Below are positions 44,340 to 54,744 of a stretch of DNA of 64,000 bases, piece after piece. The stretch is from Bradyrhizobium archetypum (GTDB taxonomy: Bacteria > Pseudomonadota > Alphaproteobacteria > Rhizobiales > Xanthobacteraceae), in the NCBI RefSeq assembly GCF_013114835.1, contig NZ_JAAVLW010000002.1:558001-622000 (forward strand), read 5' to 3'. How positions within the stretch are numbered: the first letter of the stretch is position 1; every line of letters starts with the position of its first letter. The position numbers and the translations under genes were made by a program. The notes under the pieces are model-generated. The model did no database searches and was not told the origin of the DNA. It was given only the letters and a program-made list of their open reading frames with translations.

Positions 44340-45440
44340 ATGTCCGTGGAATTCATCGGATACATCGGCAACAACAATTCGTCCGAAATCATCGTGCGGA
44401 GCGGTCCGGTCCTCGACCGCTATCACATCGAGGCCGTGGCGAAGGCGCATGAGAACGCCGGCTTCGATCGCGTCCTTCTGGCATTCCATTCCACCACGCC
44501 GGACGGATTGCAGATCGGCCAGCACGTGCTCGGGATTACCGACAGGCTCAATGTCCTGATCGCGCAGCGCCCCGGCTTCACCGCGCCGACGCTGCTCGCC
44601 CGGCAGTTCGCGACCGTCGATCAGCTCTCCGGCGGTCGCGTCGCGCTGCACGTCATCACCGGCGGCAACGCGACCGAACTGAAGCAGGACGGCAACGTCA
44701 TTGACGACAAGGACGAACGCTATGCCCGGACCAGTGAGTTCCTGGATGTGGTCCGCGCCGAATGGAGCAGCGAAAAGCCGTTCTCCTATGAGGGAAAATA
44801 TTATCAGGTGCAGAACGGATTCTCGCAGCTGAAGCCGTACCGCAGAGAGGGCATTCCGATCTTCGTCGGCGGCGGCTCGGACGCGGCGATCGAGGTGGCG
44901 GGCAAGCATGCCGATACGTTCGCGCTGTGGGGCGAATCCTACGCTCAGGTGCGCGATGTGACGTCGCGGGTTCGCGCCGCTGCCGCAAAGCACGGCCGGC
45001 CCACGCCGCGCTTCAGCCTCTCGGTACGCCCGATCCTCGCTGACACCGAGGAGAAGGCCTGGGCCAAGGCCGATGAAATCCTGGCGCGCGCCACCGCGCT
45101 GCAGGACAAGACCGGCTATCGCAAACCCGCGGATGGCCATGCCACCGCCGGTGCGCGGCGGCTGCTGGCACTGGCCGAGCAGGGCACAAGGATCGACAAG
45201 CGGCTATGGACTGAGATCGCAAAGCTCACCGGCGCCAACAGCAACACCACGGCGCTGGTCGGGACGCCCGAGCAGGTCGCCGAAGTGTTCGGCGACTATT
45301 ACGATCTCGGCATCAGCCATTTCCTGATTCGCGGTTTCGATCCCCTGATCGACGCCATCCACTATGGCCGCGAACTGATTCCGCTGACGCGCCAGCTGAT
45401 CGCCGCGCGTGGCGTAGCGCGGGAAGTGGCGGCGGAATGA
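44340..45440 (+). CDS. LLM-class FMNH2-dependent monooxygenase (SsuD-like)
   Basis: The 366-residue protein has LLM features of the alkanesulfonate/sulfone group: MSVEFIGYIGNNNSSEIIVR, ENAGFDRVLLAFHSTTPDGL, LNVLIAQRPGFTAPTLLARQ, FATVDQLSGGRVALHVITGG and IPIFVGGGSDAAIEVAGKHA. These enzymes use reduced FMN and O2 to split C-S bonds, releasing sulfite. It is distinct from the true SsuD at 48.6 kb. The ATG at 44340 is 35 bases after the acyl-CoA-dehydrogenase-like gene, and its stop overlaps the next start by 4 bases. Confidence 0.88.
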   Translation: MSVEFIGYIGNNNSSEIIVRSGPVLDRYHIEAVAKAHENAGFDRVLLAFHSTTPDGLQIGQHVLGITDRLNVLIAQRPGFTAPTLLARQFATVDQLSGGRVALHVITGGNATELKQDGNVIDDKDERYARTSEFLDVVRAEWSSEKPFSYEGKYYQVQNGFSQLKPYRREGIPIFVGGGSDAAIEVAGKHADTFALWGESYAQVRDVTSRVRAAAAKHGRPTPRFSLSVRPILADTEEKAWAKADEILARATALQDKTGYRKPADGHATAGARRLLALAEQGTRIDKRLWTEIAKLTGANSNTTALVGTPEQVAEVFGDYYDLGISHFLIRGFDPLIDAIHYGRELIPLTRQLIAARGVAREVAAE

Positions 45441-46378
45441 TACGCGCTGTTCTCATTGCGGGCCTGCTGCTGGGTGCGATGGCCTCGGCGCAAGCGCAGA
45501 CCACATTGCGGGTCGGCGATCAAAAGGGCAATTCGCAGGCGGTGATGGAGGCGGCCGGCATGCTGAAGGATGTTCCCTACAAGATCGAGTGGAAGGAATT
45601 CCCGGCTGCGGCGCCGCTGCTGGAAGCGTTGAGCGCGGGCGCGATCGAGACCGGCCTGGTCGGCGACGCGCCGTTGACGTTCGCCGCGGCCGCCAACATT
45701 CCCGTCAAAGCGATCGCTGCGATCCGGCAGAGTCGCGAGGGTCTCGCGGTGCTGGTCCGGAAGGACTCAGCCGTGCGCGATTTCGAGAGCTTGAGGGGAA
45801 AGAAGATCGCGACCGGCCGCGGCTCGATCGGCCATCAGTTGATTCTTGCCGCGCTGGAATCAAAGGGCTGGTCGACGAGCGATGTCCAAATCGTATTCCT
45901 CGCGCCGTCCGATGCCAAGGTCGCGTATACGCAAGGCTCCGTCGACGCGTGGTCGACATGGGAGCCCTATGTCAGCCAGGAAGAGGTCCTGTTCCATTCG
46001 CGGCGGGTGATAACGGCCGAGGGCCTCACCCCGGGGCTTGGTTTCCAGGTCGCGACGCCGAGTGCGATCCGCGACAAGCGGCCAGAACTGGAAGATTTCA
46101 TTCGGCGCCTGACGGCGGCGCGGGCGTGGTCGCAAACCAATGTCAGCGCCTATGCCGAGACATGGGGTAGGCTGATGGGCATCCCGCCCGCCGTACCGCT
46201 GAACTGGCTGAGCCGCGCGAAAATCCGCGTGGCACCGATCGACGAGAGCGTCGTGGCCGACGAGCAGCAAACGATCGATCTCTATTTCCGCTCCGGCCTG
46301 ATCAAGCAGAAGCTCAGCGCCGCCGATATCGTCGACCGTTCGTTTTCCGGGCCCATCGGCAAGGGTGCGGGTCTTTAA
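45437..46378 (+). CDS. ABC transporter substrate-binding protein (SsuA-like)
   Basis: A signal peptide (VLIAGLLLGAMASAQAQ) precedes a sulfonate-binding-protein domain: TLRVGDQKGNSQAVMEAAGM, EFPAAAPLLEALSAGAIETG, VGDAPLTFAAAANIPVKAIA and LRGKKIATGRGSIGHQLILA, with VAYTQGSVDAWSTWEPYVSQ. It overlaps the preceding monooxygenase by 4 bases (ATGA). A terminator follows, so this is the last gene of the first unit. It lacks its own permease, so it probably feeds the shared transporter. Confidence 0.88.
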   Translation: MIRAVLIAGLLLGAMASAQAQTTLRVGDQKGNSQAVMEAAGMLKDVPYKIEWKEFPAAAPLLEALSAGAIETGLVGDAPLTFAAAANIPVKAIAAIRQSREGLAVLVRKDSAVRDFESLRGKKIATGRGSIGHQLILAALESKGWSTSDVQIVFLAPSDAKVAYTQGSVDAWSTWEPYVSQEEVLFHSRRVITAEGLTPGLGFQVATPSAIRDKRPELEDFIRRLTAARAWSQTNVSAYAETWGRLMGIPPAVPLNWLSRAKIRVAPIDESVVADEQQTIDLYFRSGLIKQKLSAADIVDRSFSGPIGKGAGL

Positions 46379-46404
46379 CTCTGCCGGCTTGCTGAACGTC
46401 TTGA

Positions 46405-46435
46405 CGCCCGTCGATTTCATCGGCGGGCGTTCTTT
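46405..46435 (+). terminator. Rho-independent terminator
   Basis: CGCCCGTCGAT at 46405-46415 pairs with ATCGGCGGGCG at 46419-46429 with one mismatch around a TTC loop, followed by TTCTTT. It lies 27 bases after the SsuA-like gene and divides the sulfur cluster into two transcripts. Confidence 0.75.
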
Positions 46436-46678
46436 GACTCCGAGTGCGCCGGTTCCGCTGCCTAATTCATGATGAACAAATTCACGTGGCGCGAGGTCCA
46501 GGAAAAATGCGTCGTTGCCCAATCATGTTTCGACAATAAACGCGTCGTCGCGAGCCAATCCAACAGTGGTGTCATTGCTATTTTTGCAGAACACTCGACA
46601 CCTTTCGGAAGCAACACCATCATCTCCCGCATCGCATGATCGCGCAGTGTTGCGGCCGTGATCGTTCAGGAGAATGTG
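46436..46678 (+). promoter_or_regulatory. Intergenic region with the probable promoter of the second sulfur operon
   Basis: No gene is seen. The region begins right after the terminator and should contain the promoter of the six-gene unit that follows. I could not pin down boxes by eye. Confidence 0.4.
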
Positions 46679-47626
46679 ATGAAGCGTCGGGATTTTCTTG
46701 GGTGGTCGGTTGGCGGGGCGGTTGCCGCGCTGTCGTCACGGGCAGTTGCGCAAGCGCCGGTGAAGGAAATCCGCATCGGCTATCAGAAGACCGGCGTGCT
46801 CGTGATCGCCCGACAGCAAGCTATTCTGGAGAAGCGCTTCGCGGAAAAACAAACTTCCATCAAATGGATCGAATTTACGTCAGGCCCGCCGTTGCTGGAG
46901 GCAATGAGCACGAACAGTGTCGATCTTGGCGCCGTCGGCGATACGCCGCCGATCTTTGCCCAGGCCGCGAATGCGAACATTGTCTACGTGGCGGGATCGC
47001 CGATCACCAACGGGCAGGGCATTCTGGTTTCGGCCAATTCCGGCATTCGCACCATTGCCGACTTGAAAGGAAGGCGCATCGGATTCGCCAAGGGTACCAG
47101 CGCGCATAATGTCCTGATCGCGACGCTGGAAAAAGCCGGTCTCACCTACGAGGACATCACGCCGGTCTATCTGTCGCCGCCCGATGCGGGCCCGGCGTTT
47201 GCGAACGGCAGCATCGAGGCTTGGGCGATCTGGGATCCATACTTCGCGATCGGCGAGAAGCGGCAGAACGGCCGCATCCTCGTCAACGCTTCCGAGGTCG
47301 CGAAGACCAACTCGTTCTATCTCGCCAACCGCGATTTTGCGAACAACAACTTTCAGCACACCCGAGACATCATCGCGGGCCTGGCGGAAGCTGCCCGGTG
47401 GGCAGAGGCGCACCGCGATGCGGTGGCCAATGCGCTCGCCGCGGTCACGGGCGTGCCGCTGGAGGTGCAGACCGTCGCCGCCAACCGCTCGTCGTTCGTG
47501 ATCGGTCCGGTGACCGAGGAGATGATCGGTACTCAGCAAGCCGTCGCTGACCGGTTCTTCAAGCTCGGCCTGATCCCGAAGAAGATCACCATCCGGGACA
47601 TCGTCTGGCGTAACACGCAGACGTGA
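46679..47626 (+). CDS. ABC transporter substrate-binding protein (SsuA-like)
   Basis: From 46679 the protein (315 residues) begins MKRRDFLGWSVGGAVAALSS, a Tat/Sec-type signal, and follows the aliphatic sulfonate-binding family: [60 protein letters not shown], and GSIEAWAIWDPYFAIGEKRQ. It is closer to canonical SsuA than the proteins at 40.2 and 45.4 kb. It is first in the second transcript and has a paralog as its next gene. Confidence 0.9.
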   Translation: MKRRDFLGWSVGGAVAALSSRAVAQAPVKEIRIGYQKTGVLVIARQQAILEKRFAEKQTSIKWIEFTSGPPLLEAMSTNSVDLGAVGDTPPIFAQAANANIVYVAGSPITNGQGILVSANSGIRTIADLKGRRIGFAKGTSAHNVLIATLEKAGLTYEDITPVYLSPPDAGPAFANGSIEAWAIWDPYFAIGEKRQNGRILVNASEVAKTNSFYLANRDFANNNFQHTRDIIAGLAEAARWAEAHRDAVANALAAVTGVPLEVQTVAANRSSFVIGPVTEEMIGTQQAVADRFFKLGLIPKKITIRDIVWRNTQT

Positions 47627-47666
47627 GTTTCCAAGAGCAACCCCATTCAACGCGGAGGACGTCATC

Positions 47667-48620
47667 ATGATGCGTTTCATCAAACGCCTGATCGCGAGCG
47701 CCATGCTCTCTCTCAGCATCGTCGGCGCCATGGTCGGCGCCAGCTACGGCCAGGACAAGGTCGTGCGCATCGGCTTCCAGAAATACGGCAAGCTCGTTTT
47801 GCTCAAGAGCAAGGGCACGCTGGAAGGCAGGCTGAAGGTCGCCGGCTATCAGGTGATATGGACGGAGTTTCCGTCCGGCCCGCCGCTGCTGGAGGCGCTC
47901 AATGTCGGTGGCATCGATTTTGGCAATACCGGCGAAGCGCCGCCGATCTTCGCGCAGGCCGCTGGCACCCCGATCCAGTATGTCGCCTACGAGCCCCCGG
48001 CGCCCAAGGGTGAAGCCATCCTGGTGCCGAAGGATAGCAAGATCACATCCGTTGCCGAGCTGAAAGGCAAGAAGGTCGCGCTCAACAAAGGCTCCAACGT
48101 CCATTATCTCCTGGTGAAGGCGCTGGAGAAGGCCGGCGTCAAATATTCCGAAATAGAGCCGGTGTTTCTCGCTCCGGCCGATGCACGCGCGGCGTTCGAA
48201 CGCGGCGCGGTGGATGCCTGGGTGATCTGGGATCCGTTCGAGGCTGCCGCCGAAGCCGCCACCGGCGCGCGGACGCTCGCCGACGGTTCGGGCCTCGTGT
48301 CGAATTATCAATTCTACTTCGCCTCGAAGAAGTTCCTCGCGGCCGATCCGAAGATCGTCGATCTCGTGCTCGCCCAACTCAGCGAGGTCGATGACTGGGC
48401 CAAGGGTGACATCCGCACCGTCGCCGAGCAACTGGCGCCCGCAATCGGTCTCCCGGTCCCGGTCGTCGAGGTCGCGTTGAAGCGGCAGTCCTATGGCATC
48501 AAGCCGATCACGGACAGCGTGATCGCCGACCAGCAGCAGGTCGCCGATGCGTTCTTTGCGCTTGGCCTCATTCCCAAGCAGATCAGGATTTCCGACGCGG
48601 CGCGGAGGCCGGGCTCATGA
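47667..48620 (+). CDS. ssuA: ABC transporter substrate-binding protein (SsuA)
   Basis: The 317-residue protein has a signal peptide ([19 protein letters not shown]) and the SsuA pattern: [80 protein letters not shown] and [20 protein letters not shown]. It binds aliphatic sulfonates in the periplasm. The stop overlaps the ssuD start by 4 bases, which argues that this copy is the direct partner of SsuCB. Confidence 0.9.
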   Translation: MMRFIKRLIASAMLSLSIVGAMVGASYGQDKVVRIGFQKYGKLVLLKSKGTLEGRLKVAGYQVIWTEFPSGPPLLEALNVGGIDFGNTGEAPPIFAQAAGTPIQYVAYEPPAPKGEAILVPKDSKITSVAELKGKKVALNKGSNVHYLLVKALEKAGVKYSEIEPVFLAPADARAAFERGAVDAWVIWDPFEAAAEAATGARTLADGSGLVSNYQFYFASKKFLAADPKIVDLVLAQLSEVDDWAKGDIRTVAEQLAPAIGLPVPVVEVALKRQSYGIKPITDSVIADQQQVADAFFALGLIPKQIRISDAARRPGS

Positions 48621-49789
48621 GCAATCATTCGTCACTAAACGCTGACATCCTCTGGTTCCTGCCGACCCACGGCGACGGCCGCTATCTAGGTACCACCACC
48701 GGCGGACGTGAAGTGAACTTCAATTATCTGCGCCAGATCGCGCAAGCCGCGGACCAGCTCGGCTATTTCGGCGTGCTGCTGCCCACGGGGCGAAGCTGCG
48801 AGGATTCCTGGGTGGTGGCGTCAGCCATCGCGCCCTGGACCGAGCGGCTGCGTTATCTCGTGGCGGTGCGGCCCGGCCTGCAATCGCCGAGCGTCGCCGC
48901 ACGCATGACCGCGACGCTCGACCGCCTGTCGAACGGGCGGCTCCTGGTCAACGTCGTCACCGGCGGCGACCCGGTCGAGAACAAGGGCGACGGGATTTTT
49001 CTCGATCACGACGCGCGCTACGCCGTGACGCGTGAGTTCCTCAACGTCTATGGCGACCTGCTGGCCGGCAAGACGGTCAACGTGGAAGGCAAGCACATCC
49101 GCATCGAGGATGGCCGCCTGCTGTTTCCGCCGGTGCAGTCGCCGCGTCCGCCGCTCTATTTCGGTGGATCGTCGGACGCCGGCATCGATGTCGCCGTCGA
49201 TACCGTCGACAAATATCTGACCTGGGGTGAACCGCCGGCGCAGGTGGCCGAGAAGATCAATCGCGTGAAGGCGATTGCGGATACGCGCAGACGGAAACTC
49301 TCGTTTGGCATCCGGCTGCATGTGATCGTTCGCGAAACCAATGCGGAAGCCTGGAAGGCCGCGGACGAGCTGATCCAGCATGTCACCGACGAGACCGTCG
49401 CTTCGGCGCAAAAAATCTTCTCGCGGATGGATTCGGTCGGCCAGCAGCGCATGGCGCAACTGCATGGCGGTCGCCGCGACAAGCTCGAGATCAGCCCGAA
49501 CCTCTGGGCCGGAGTCGGACTGGTGCGCGGCGGGGCAGGGACCGCGCTGGTCGGCGATCCCGCCACGGTGGCGGCGCGGATTCGTGAATACCAGGAGGTC
49601 GGCATCGATACCTTCATCATATCGGGCTATCCGCACCTAGAAGAGGCTTATCGCTTCGCCGAACTGGTGTTTCCGCTGCTGTCGCTCAAACAGCCGAACA
49701 ATGTGACGCAGATCCGCGTCAACACCGGACCGTTCGGCGAGGCCATCGCCAACGAACATCGTCCCCCCGTCAAGGCATCGCAATCATGA
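48617..49789 (+). CDS. ssuD: FMNH2-dependent alkanesulfonate monooxygenase
   Basis: The 390-residue protein matches SsuD throughout: [80 protein letters not shown] and [20 protein letters not shown]. The conserved Cys in GRSCEDSW and the active-site Arg/His region are present. SsuD uses FMNH2 and O2 to turn an alkanesulfonate into an aldehyde and sulfite. FMNH2 would come from the flavin reductase three genes downstream. Its ends overlap both neighbours, so translation is coupled. Confidence 0.95.
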   Translation: MSNHSSLNADILWFLPTHGDGRYLGTTTGGREVNFNYLRQIAQAADQLGYFGVLLPTGRSCEDSWVVASAIAPWTERLRYLVAVRPGLQSPSVAARMTATLDRLSNGRLLVNVVTGGDPVENKGDGIFLDHDARYAVTREFLNVYGDLLAGKTVNVEGKHIRIEDGRLLFPPVQSPRPPLYFGGSSDAGIDVAVDTVDKYLTWGEPPAQVAEKINRVKAIADTRRRKLSFGIRLHVIVRETNAEAWKAADELIQHVTDETVASAQKIFSRMDSVGQQRMAQLHGGRRDKLEISPNLWAGVGLVRGGAGTALVGDPATVAARIREYQEVGIDTFIISGYPHLEEAYRFAELVFPLLSLKQPNNVTQIRVNTGPFGEAIANEHRPPVKASQS

Positions 49790-50592
49790 GTCTGATCGAA
49801 AGTCTTCCGCGTGTTCGAAGCCTGCGCATGCCGCGCGCTGATGGGCTCATTGCCTGGATCGTGCCGCTTGTGATCATCCTGATCTGGCAAGTCGCCTGCG
49901 TCACCGGCTTCGTTTCGGCGCGGGTGCTGCCGGCGCCAAGCGACGTTGCGCTGGCGGGATGGAAGCTGCTGCTATCCGGCGAACTCGTGCGCAATATCTG
50001 GGTAAGCTTCTGGCGCGCCAGCGTCGGCTTCCTGATCGGCGGCAGCATCGGCTTTGCCTTCGGCCTCGCCAACGGCCTGTCGCAGCTTTCCAGCCGACTG
50101 ACCGATACGACCCTGCAGATGGTGCGCAACATTCCGCATCTGGCGCTGATCCCGCTGGTGATCCTGTGGTTCGGCATCGATGAGTCGGCAAAGCTGTTCC
50201 TGGTGGCGCTCGGGGTGTTCTTCCCGATCTACCTCAACACGCTGCATGGCATCCGCACCGTCGATCCGCATCTGATCGAGATGGGGCGTATCTACGGGAT
50301 GACCGACGGCGAGTTGTTCCGCCGGGTGATTTTTCCGGGCGCGTTGCCGTCGATCTTCGTCGGCCTGCGCTTCGCCCTCGGCATCATGTGGCTGACCTTG
50401 ATCGTGGCCGAGACCATCGCGGCCTCATCCGGGCTCGGTTACATGGCGATGCAAGCGCGCGAGTTCATGCTGATCGATGTCGTGGTTCTCTCCATCCTGA
50501 TCTACGCCTTGCTCGGAAAGCTGGCCGACAGCGCCTCGCGTGCGCTGGAGCGGCTGACCCTGTCCTGGCACCCCGCTTTCCAGAAACATTGA
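49786..50592 (+). CDS. ssuC: Sulfonate ABC transporter permease
   Basis: The 268-residue permease has six likely helices and the SsuC words [60 protein letters not shown] and the coupling loop [20 protein letters not shown]. It starts within the ssuD stop and ends 8 bases before ssuB. It forms the membrane channel for sulfonate import. Confidence 0.93.
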   Translation: MSLIESLPRVRSLRMPRADGLIAWIVPLVIILIWQVACVTGFVSARVLPAPSDVALAGWKLLLSGELVRNIWVSFWRASVGFLIGGSIGFAFGLANGLSQLSSRLTDTTLQMVRNIPHLALIPLVILWFGIDESAKLFLVALGVFFPIYLNTLHGIRTVDPHLIEMGRIYGMTDGELFRRVIFPGALPSIFVGLRFALGIMWLTLIVAETIAASSGLGYMAMQAREFMLIDVVVLSILIYALLGKLADSASRALERLTLSWHPAFQKH

Positions 50593-50600
50593 GGATTGCA

Positions 50601-51446
50601 ATGCAGGAAGCCCTTCGTTTTCGTCTGTCGGAAGCCGAGCCTTTGGGGCGCGCGGAGATCATCGAACAGGCGCGGTCTAGGCGCCGCGGCCGGAGAATTG
50701 CGTCCCGCGGTCTCTCGCTGACCATCCGGGGTTTGCGCAAATCATTCGGCGACAACGAGGTGTTGCGCGGCATCGACCTGCACATTCCGGCAGGCCAGTC
50801 CGTCGCCATCGTCGGACGCAGCGGCTGCGGCAAGAGTACGTTGCTGCGATTAATCGCGGGCCTCGAAACCGCAACTGCCGGCAGCATCGATTTCGGCGAA
50901 GCGGCGCGAACTGAAGACATCAGGGTCATGTTCCAGGAACCGCGGCTGCTGCCGTGGGCGCGGGTGCTCTCCAATGTCGAAGTCGGCCTCGGCCGCGACC
51001 GGGCGTCGCCAGATGCCCAGGCGCGTGCCGAGAGCGCCTTGACGGAGGTCGGTCTTGACGACAAGCGGGCGCAATGGCCGGCGGTGCTTTCCGGCGGACA
51101 GAAACAGCGCGTGGCGCTGGCGCGGGCGCTGGTCAGCCACCCCCGCGTGCTGGCTTTCGACGAGCCGCTCGGTGCGCTGGATGCGTTGACGCGCATCTCG
51201 ATGCAGCGGCTGCTGGAGCGGGTCTGGCATGATCAGGGTTTTACCGCGATCCTGGTGACGCACGACGTGGCGGAGGCGGTTGCACTCGCCGATCGTGTGC
51301 TGGTGATCGAGGACGGCCGTATCGCGCACGACATCGACGTCGACATCCCGCGCCCGAGGCGCCGGGGCTCGGCGGAACTCGCCGCGCTGGAAGGCTCAAT
51401 CCTGAAAAGCCTTCTGCAAGGCACCGAGGACACTTCCGACCTGTGA
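50601..51446 (+). CDS. ssuB: Sulfonate ABC transporter ATP-binding protein
   Basis: The 281-residue ATPase has Walker [11 protein letters not shown]-loop [20 protein letters not shown], signature [15 protein letters not shown], Walker [15 protein letters not shown] and switch [12 protein letters not shown]. The N-terminal extension of about 35 residues ([20 protein letters not shown]) is typical of rhizobial SsuB. The start at 50601 is supported by GAGG ahead. It drives SsuC. Confidence 0.93.
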   Translation: MQEALRFRLSEAEPLGRAEIIEQARSRRRGRRIASRGLSLTIRGLRKSFGDNEVLRGIDLHIPAGQSVAIVGRSGCGKSTLLRLIAGLETATAGSIDFGEAARTEDIRVMFQEPRLLPWARVLSNVEVGLGRDRASPDAQARAESALTEVGLDDKRAQWPAVLSGGQKQRVALARALVSHPRVLAFDEPLGALDALTRISMQRLLERVWHDQGFTAILVTHDVAEAVALADRVLVIEDGRIAHDIDVDIPRPRRRGSAELAALEGSILKSLLQGTEDTSDL

Positions 51447-51453
51447 GGCCGTC

Positions 51454-52038
51454 ATGAACTCCGTTATCCGAGATATCGCGATCAACCGTCACGTTTCATC
51501 TGGTGATTTTCGCGGCGCCATGCGCCAGTTGACGGGCGGCGTGAGCGTTATCACGGCCGGGCGGGGCCGTGATATCTCGGGGATGACGGTGACTTCGGTA
51601 TCGTCGCTGTCGGTCGACCCGCCGGCATTGATCGTCAGCGTCAACCGGAGCGCCTCCTCCTGGCCGCTGCTGAAGCGCTACGGCTTCTTTGGCGTCAACG
51701 TCCTGACATCCGATCAGATCGACGTCGCCGAGCGCTTTGCCGGTAAGGACGGGCTCAAGGGTGCCGAGCGCTTTGCCCGCGTCGAATGGACGACGGGGGT
51801 CTCGGGCGTGCCGCTATTGACCAGTGCACTGGCCGCGATCGATTGCGAGATCGAGGAAACGATCGAACGGAATTCGCACGCGATCCTGATCGGCCGGGTG
51901 TTGGATGTATCGGTTTCGAGACGCACCGCGGCGCTGGCCTATTGGCAGGGGCAATATGTCGCGGTTGACCGCAATGAGGATGCGCTCAGGCTTGCGGAAA
52001 TCAGTGTTCCGCTCCCGCGCGCCAGAGGCACGGCTTGA
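51454..52038 (+). CDS. NADH/NADPH:FMN reductase of the HpaC/flavin_reduct family
   Basis: The 194-residue protein follows the flavin reductase pattern: SSGDFRGAMRQLTGGVSVIT, GMTVTSVSSLSVDPPALIVS, NRSASSWPLLKRYGFFGVNV, and LAYWQGQYVAVD. It supplies FMNH2 to the LLM monooxygenases. It replaces the SsuE flavodoxin-like reductase found in enterobacteria. Eight bases separate it from ssuB. It is the last gene of the second sulfur transcript. Confidence 0.9.
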   Translation: MNSVIRDIAINRHVSSGDFRGAMRQLTGGVSVITAGRGRDISGMTVTSVSSLSVDPPALIVSVNRSASSWPLLKRYGFFGVNVLTSDQIDVAERFAGKDGLKGAERFARVEWTTGVSGVPLLTSALAAIDCEIEETIERNSHAILIGRVLDVSVSRRTAALAYWQGQYVAVDRNEDALRLAEISVPLPRARGTA

Positions 52039-52117
52039 TGATTGATAATAGTCAGATCGACCCCTAAGGCCAGTGAAGCCTACCTAGAGGCGATCATTTT
52101 GACGCTCGGTGCTGGAG

Positions 52118-52246
52118 TTAGCTCAAACTTGCCATGATGGTTGGGCCGAGAGTTTAAGTTTTCCAATTGGTTAAAGGGCGGCGTGTGCACGATGTGTGCA
52201 CCGAGAGGTCTAGAAAAAATCTATCGACGGCTAATCTGAGCAATGG
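52118..52246 (+). repeat. Direct repeat, copy D
   Basis: The copy shows TTAGCTCAAACTTGCCATGA, TGGTTGGGCCGAGAGTTTAA, the core GTGTGCACGATGTGTGCACC, a diverged GAGAGGTCTAGAAAAAATC and GGCTAATCTGAGCAATGG. It has the same orientation as A, B and C but is more diverged. It begins 79 bases after the sulfur cluster and just before a conjugation-gene remnant. Confidence 0.75.
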
Positions 52247-52479
52247 CTCCGAGGGGCGATGTGTACTTGAGGTTCAACGCAATCGAATTAGCGAGAGTAG
52301 AGCGTCCACATGTGACTGAGGAACTGCCCTCATTTGTCGGCGTGAGTATGGATCCGTCGGGTTGTTTTCAGAGTAAGAGTTAACATTCTTGATGATAGGT
52401 TCGAGCGCGCTCGTGGGCAAATACGATAGCGTCGTGGCGTTTGGCCAGAAGCGTGCTCTGGTTGTCTGAACCCTCATCC
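52247..52479. other. No gene seen
   Basis: Short frames only. The stretch links repeat D to the TrbI fragment. Confidence 0.35.
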
Positions 52480-52669
52480 TGCCGAACGGAAACTCGATCG
52501 TAATCGAAAACCTCCCGGCTACCGACGTTGCCGGTTACGTCGGCCTCGAGGATGAGGTTGATTTACATACCTGGCAGATGCTCAAGGGCGTCGCTCTGGC
52601 GACACTGATTGGGGTGGGGACGCAACTATCGAGAGCGATCTCGTCAAGGCGCTGCGCCAAGCGCGGTAA
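52480..52669 (+). pseudogene. C-terminal fragment of conjugal transfer protein TrbI
   Basis: The plus strand reads LPNGNSIVIENLPATDVAGY, then GLEDEVDLHTWQMLKGVALA and LIGVGTQLS. The NLPATD-x-GY-GLED-VD-HxW pattern is characteristic of the TrbI C-terminal domain of rhizobial conjugation systems. A frameshift then leads to ESDLVKALRQAR and a stop; the final strand is missing. No other trb gene is in the window, so this is a scrap of an integrative conjugative element. Confidence 0.75.
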
Positions 52670-53571
52670 CGTTAACCTTCTGACTTTTCGAATTAGCTGC
52701 AATAGTGATCTCCGTTGAGAAATCTGCGTCTTGCCCCTAACCCACTCGGCCAAGATAGACGCCGGAATTGTCCCATTCACCTGCGCTGGCATGTGCACTC
52801 ATCAGACGTAGCTTTGATAATTTCCCGCATCACCGTTGATTCTCAATACTAAACGATGGTCTTTGCCCTGTGATGAGATATGACCGCTCCCGTAGATCTT
52901 GATAAAACCGTCTGAAACGGATGCAAATTTGATGCAAAGTGGAAACGCGGCCGAATTCCTTAGTCACGGCCTTTGCTGAGCACTTCTTGCGCGTAAAGGC
53001 CGTCACACGTCAGTAGAGTTGCGACAGAAGTAAAGGGAAGATTGCGCAATGATGTTTCGCAGAAGCAGTCTCTGTCGGGACCAATCAAAGGCGAGTCGCT
53101 TAACTTATTGATTTTCAACGGGGGTGACAAAAATTCCCGAATCGAAGAAGCAAGGAATCTTGAGTCGATTTTAGACAAGTATCAAATTCAAGAGTCGATT
53201 GGCCGGACGCGCATGATCTTGCGTTCTCGACTGAGCTCGCCCACTAAATGTCGTAGGTCTGTGCCTCGTTATTATGCCTTGCCCAGCCTTTCGTGGGCCG
53301 GCTCCTGAAGCGGGTCTTGGGGCATGTGCAATCTCTTGTCTGATTGCGGTTGCTGGCACAAGGGTTCAGCTCGTTACCGACAGCCTGCGAGGCTCGCTCT
53401 TGTCTACGAGGTCGACGTTCATAGCCGCCTCACGATGGTAGTCCGAAGATCGGGAGCTGCTATCTACTAGGGGCGTGCTGCAGGCACAGAGGTTGCAGCG
53501 CAGTCATCCCGACCTCGTCCTCGCAGGACGTCGTCCCGGCTTTTCGTCGGATCCGCTGAACTGCTAGTTGA
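52670..53571. other. No gene seen
   Basis: Short frames without protein character fill this AT-richer stretch (for example around 53090-53200). It includes the flank of the IS110 element. Nothing else is supported. Confidence 0.4.
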
Positions 53572-54605
53572 TCATGCGGTCGCCTCCTCGCTGGTCCATC
53601 GGAACTCACTTCCATCTGCCCAGATTCGATGCATCACGATCGCTAATTTTCGTGCGACTGCCACGACTGCTCGGCGAAGGCCGCGTCGCTTGGCCACCCT
53701 TACACCCCAGGCTTTTAATGCGGACCAACGCTGGGTGCGGGTTAGAAGTGCAAGCGCGGCCTGATAAAGTATGGTTCTGAGCATCACATCGCCGCACCTC
53801 GAAATAGCGCCATTCCGATCGGTTTCCCCAGATGCGTATTTGCGTGGTGTGAGGCCGAGATGGGCGCCAACGTCGCGGGAGCGTTGAAAGCGATCCGGGT
53901 CATCAATGTTGTTAGAAACGTGATTGCCGTCAGTGCACCAACGCCTGGTATCGTCATGAGCCGCTGACATGTCGGTTCGCGGCGTACTATTTCAAGTACC
54001 ATCTTGTGTAGGACGCCGTACTGTTCACGCAGCGCGGCTCGAGCCACAAGCATTGGGCGCAGCATCGCCGCGAGTCGTGGATGGCCATCTGTGAGTTCAT
54101 TAGTTTGCTGCTCAAACGTCACTTGAGATATACGACCAGACAGCTTTAGGCCGAAGACGCGCAAGACGCCGCGAATTTCATTCTCGATATCGATCTGCTT
54201 GATCAGAAGCGTCTTGCGATTGTTGAGAAGCATTCGTAGCTCTTGGCTCAGGTCACCCTTGATATGGACAACGGTGTACCAGCCGACCCGCATTACCTGT
54301 GCAATAGCGCGGGCGTCGTTTCGATCGGTCTTAATCGGCATTGTCTTGGTCACGCCACGCAGCCTTCGGGGATCGATGCAGACTGCGTGTAAACCGGCAG
54401 CACGCAGTTCGCTGTACAGCCAACGAGCGAGACCACCTATCTCAATCCCGATCTTGACAATGGGCAATCCGCTTTCGTTGAGCCAGGCAACAATGGCCTC
54501 CGGTTCCGAAAGTGCTTTGCCCTCGCGAATGACGACGCCATTCTCGTCCACAACACAGATAGCCGTCTCCTTTAGCGAAACATCCAGACCGACATAGTGC
54601 TTCAT
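53572..54605 (-). pseudogene. IS110-family transposase (second type), frameshifted
   Basis: From 54605 the minus strand reads MKHYVGLDVSLKETAICVVD, then IKTDRNDARAIAQVMRVGWY (DEDD-type catalytic half) and [20 protein letters not shown]. Near 53900 the frame shifts and the C-terminal part ([40 protein letters not shown]) continues in another frame to 53572. It is unlike the IS110 copy at 2.7 kb. It was inserted just downstream of the P450-peroxidase gene and does not break it. Confidence 0.85.
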
Positions 54606-54744
54606 GTTCCCGCTCCTGCTGCCGCCGGCTCGCCGGCTTCCCTTCCAGGCTGAGCCTTTCGAGCAGCAACCGCAATCACCCCATCTATTAGAAGCTTGTC
54701 TGTTTCGGAAACACTGCTTGGGCGCCTTAGTTTGGAGCGCGGGG

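Noticed and set aside
47586..48431. 281-residue minus-strand frame
   Set aside because: Antisense to ssuA; composition is that of a shadow frame.
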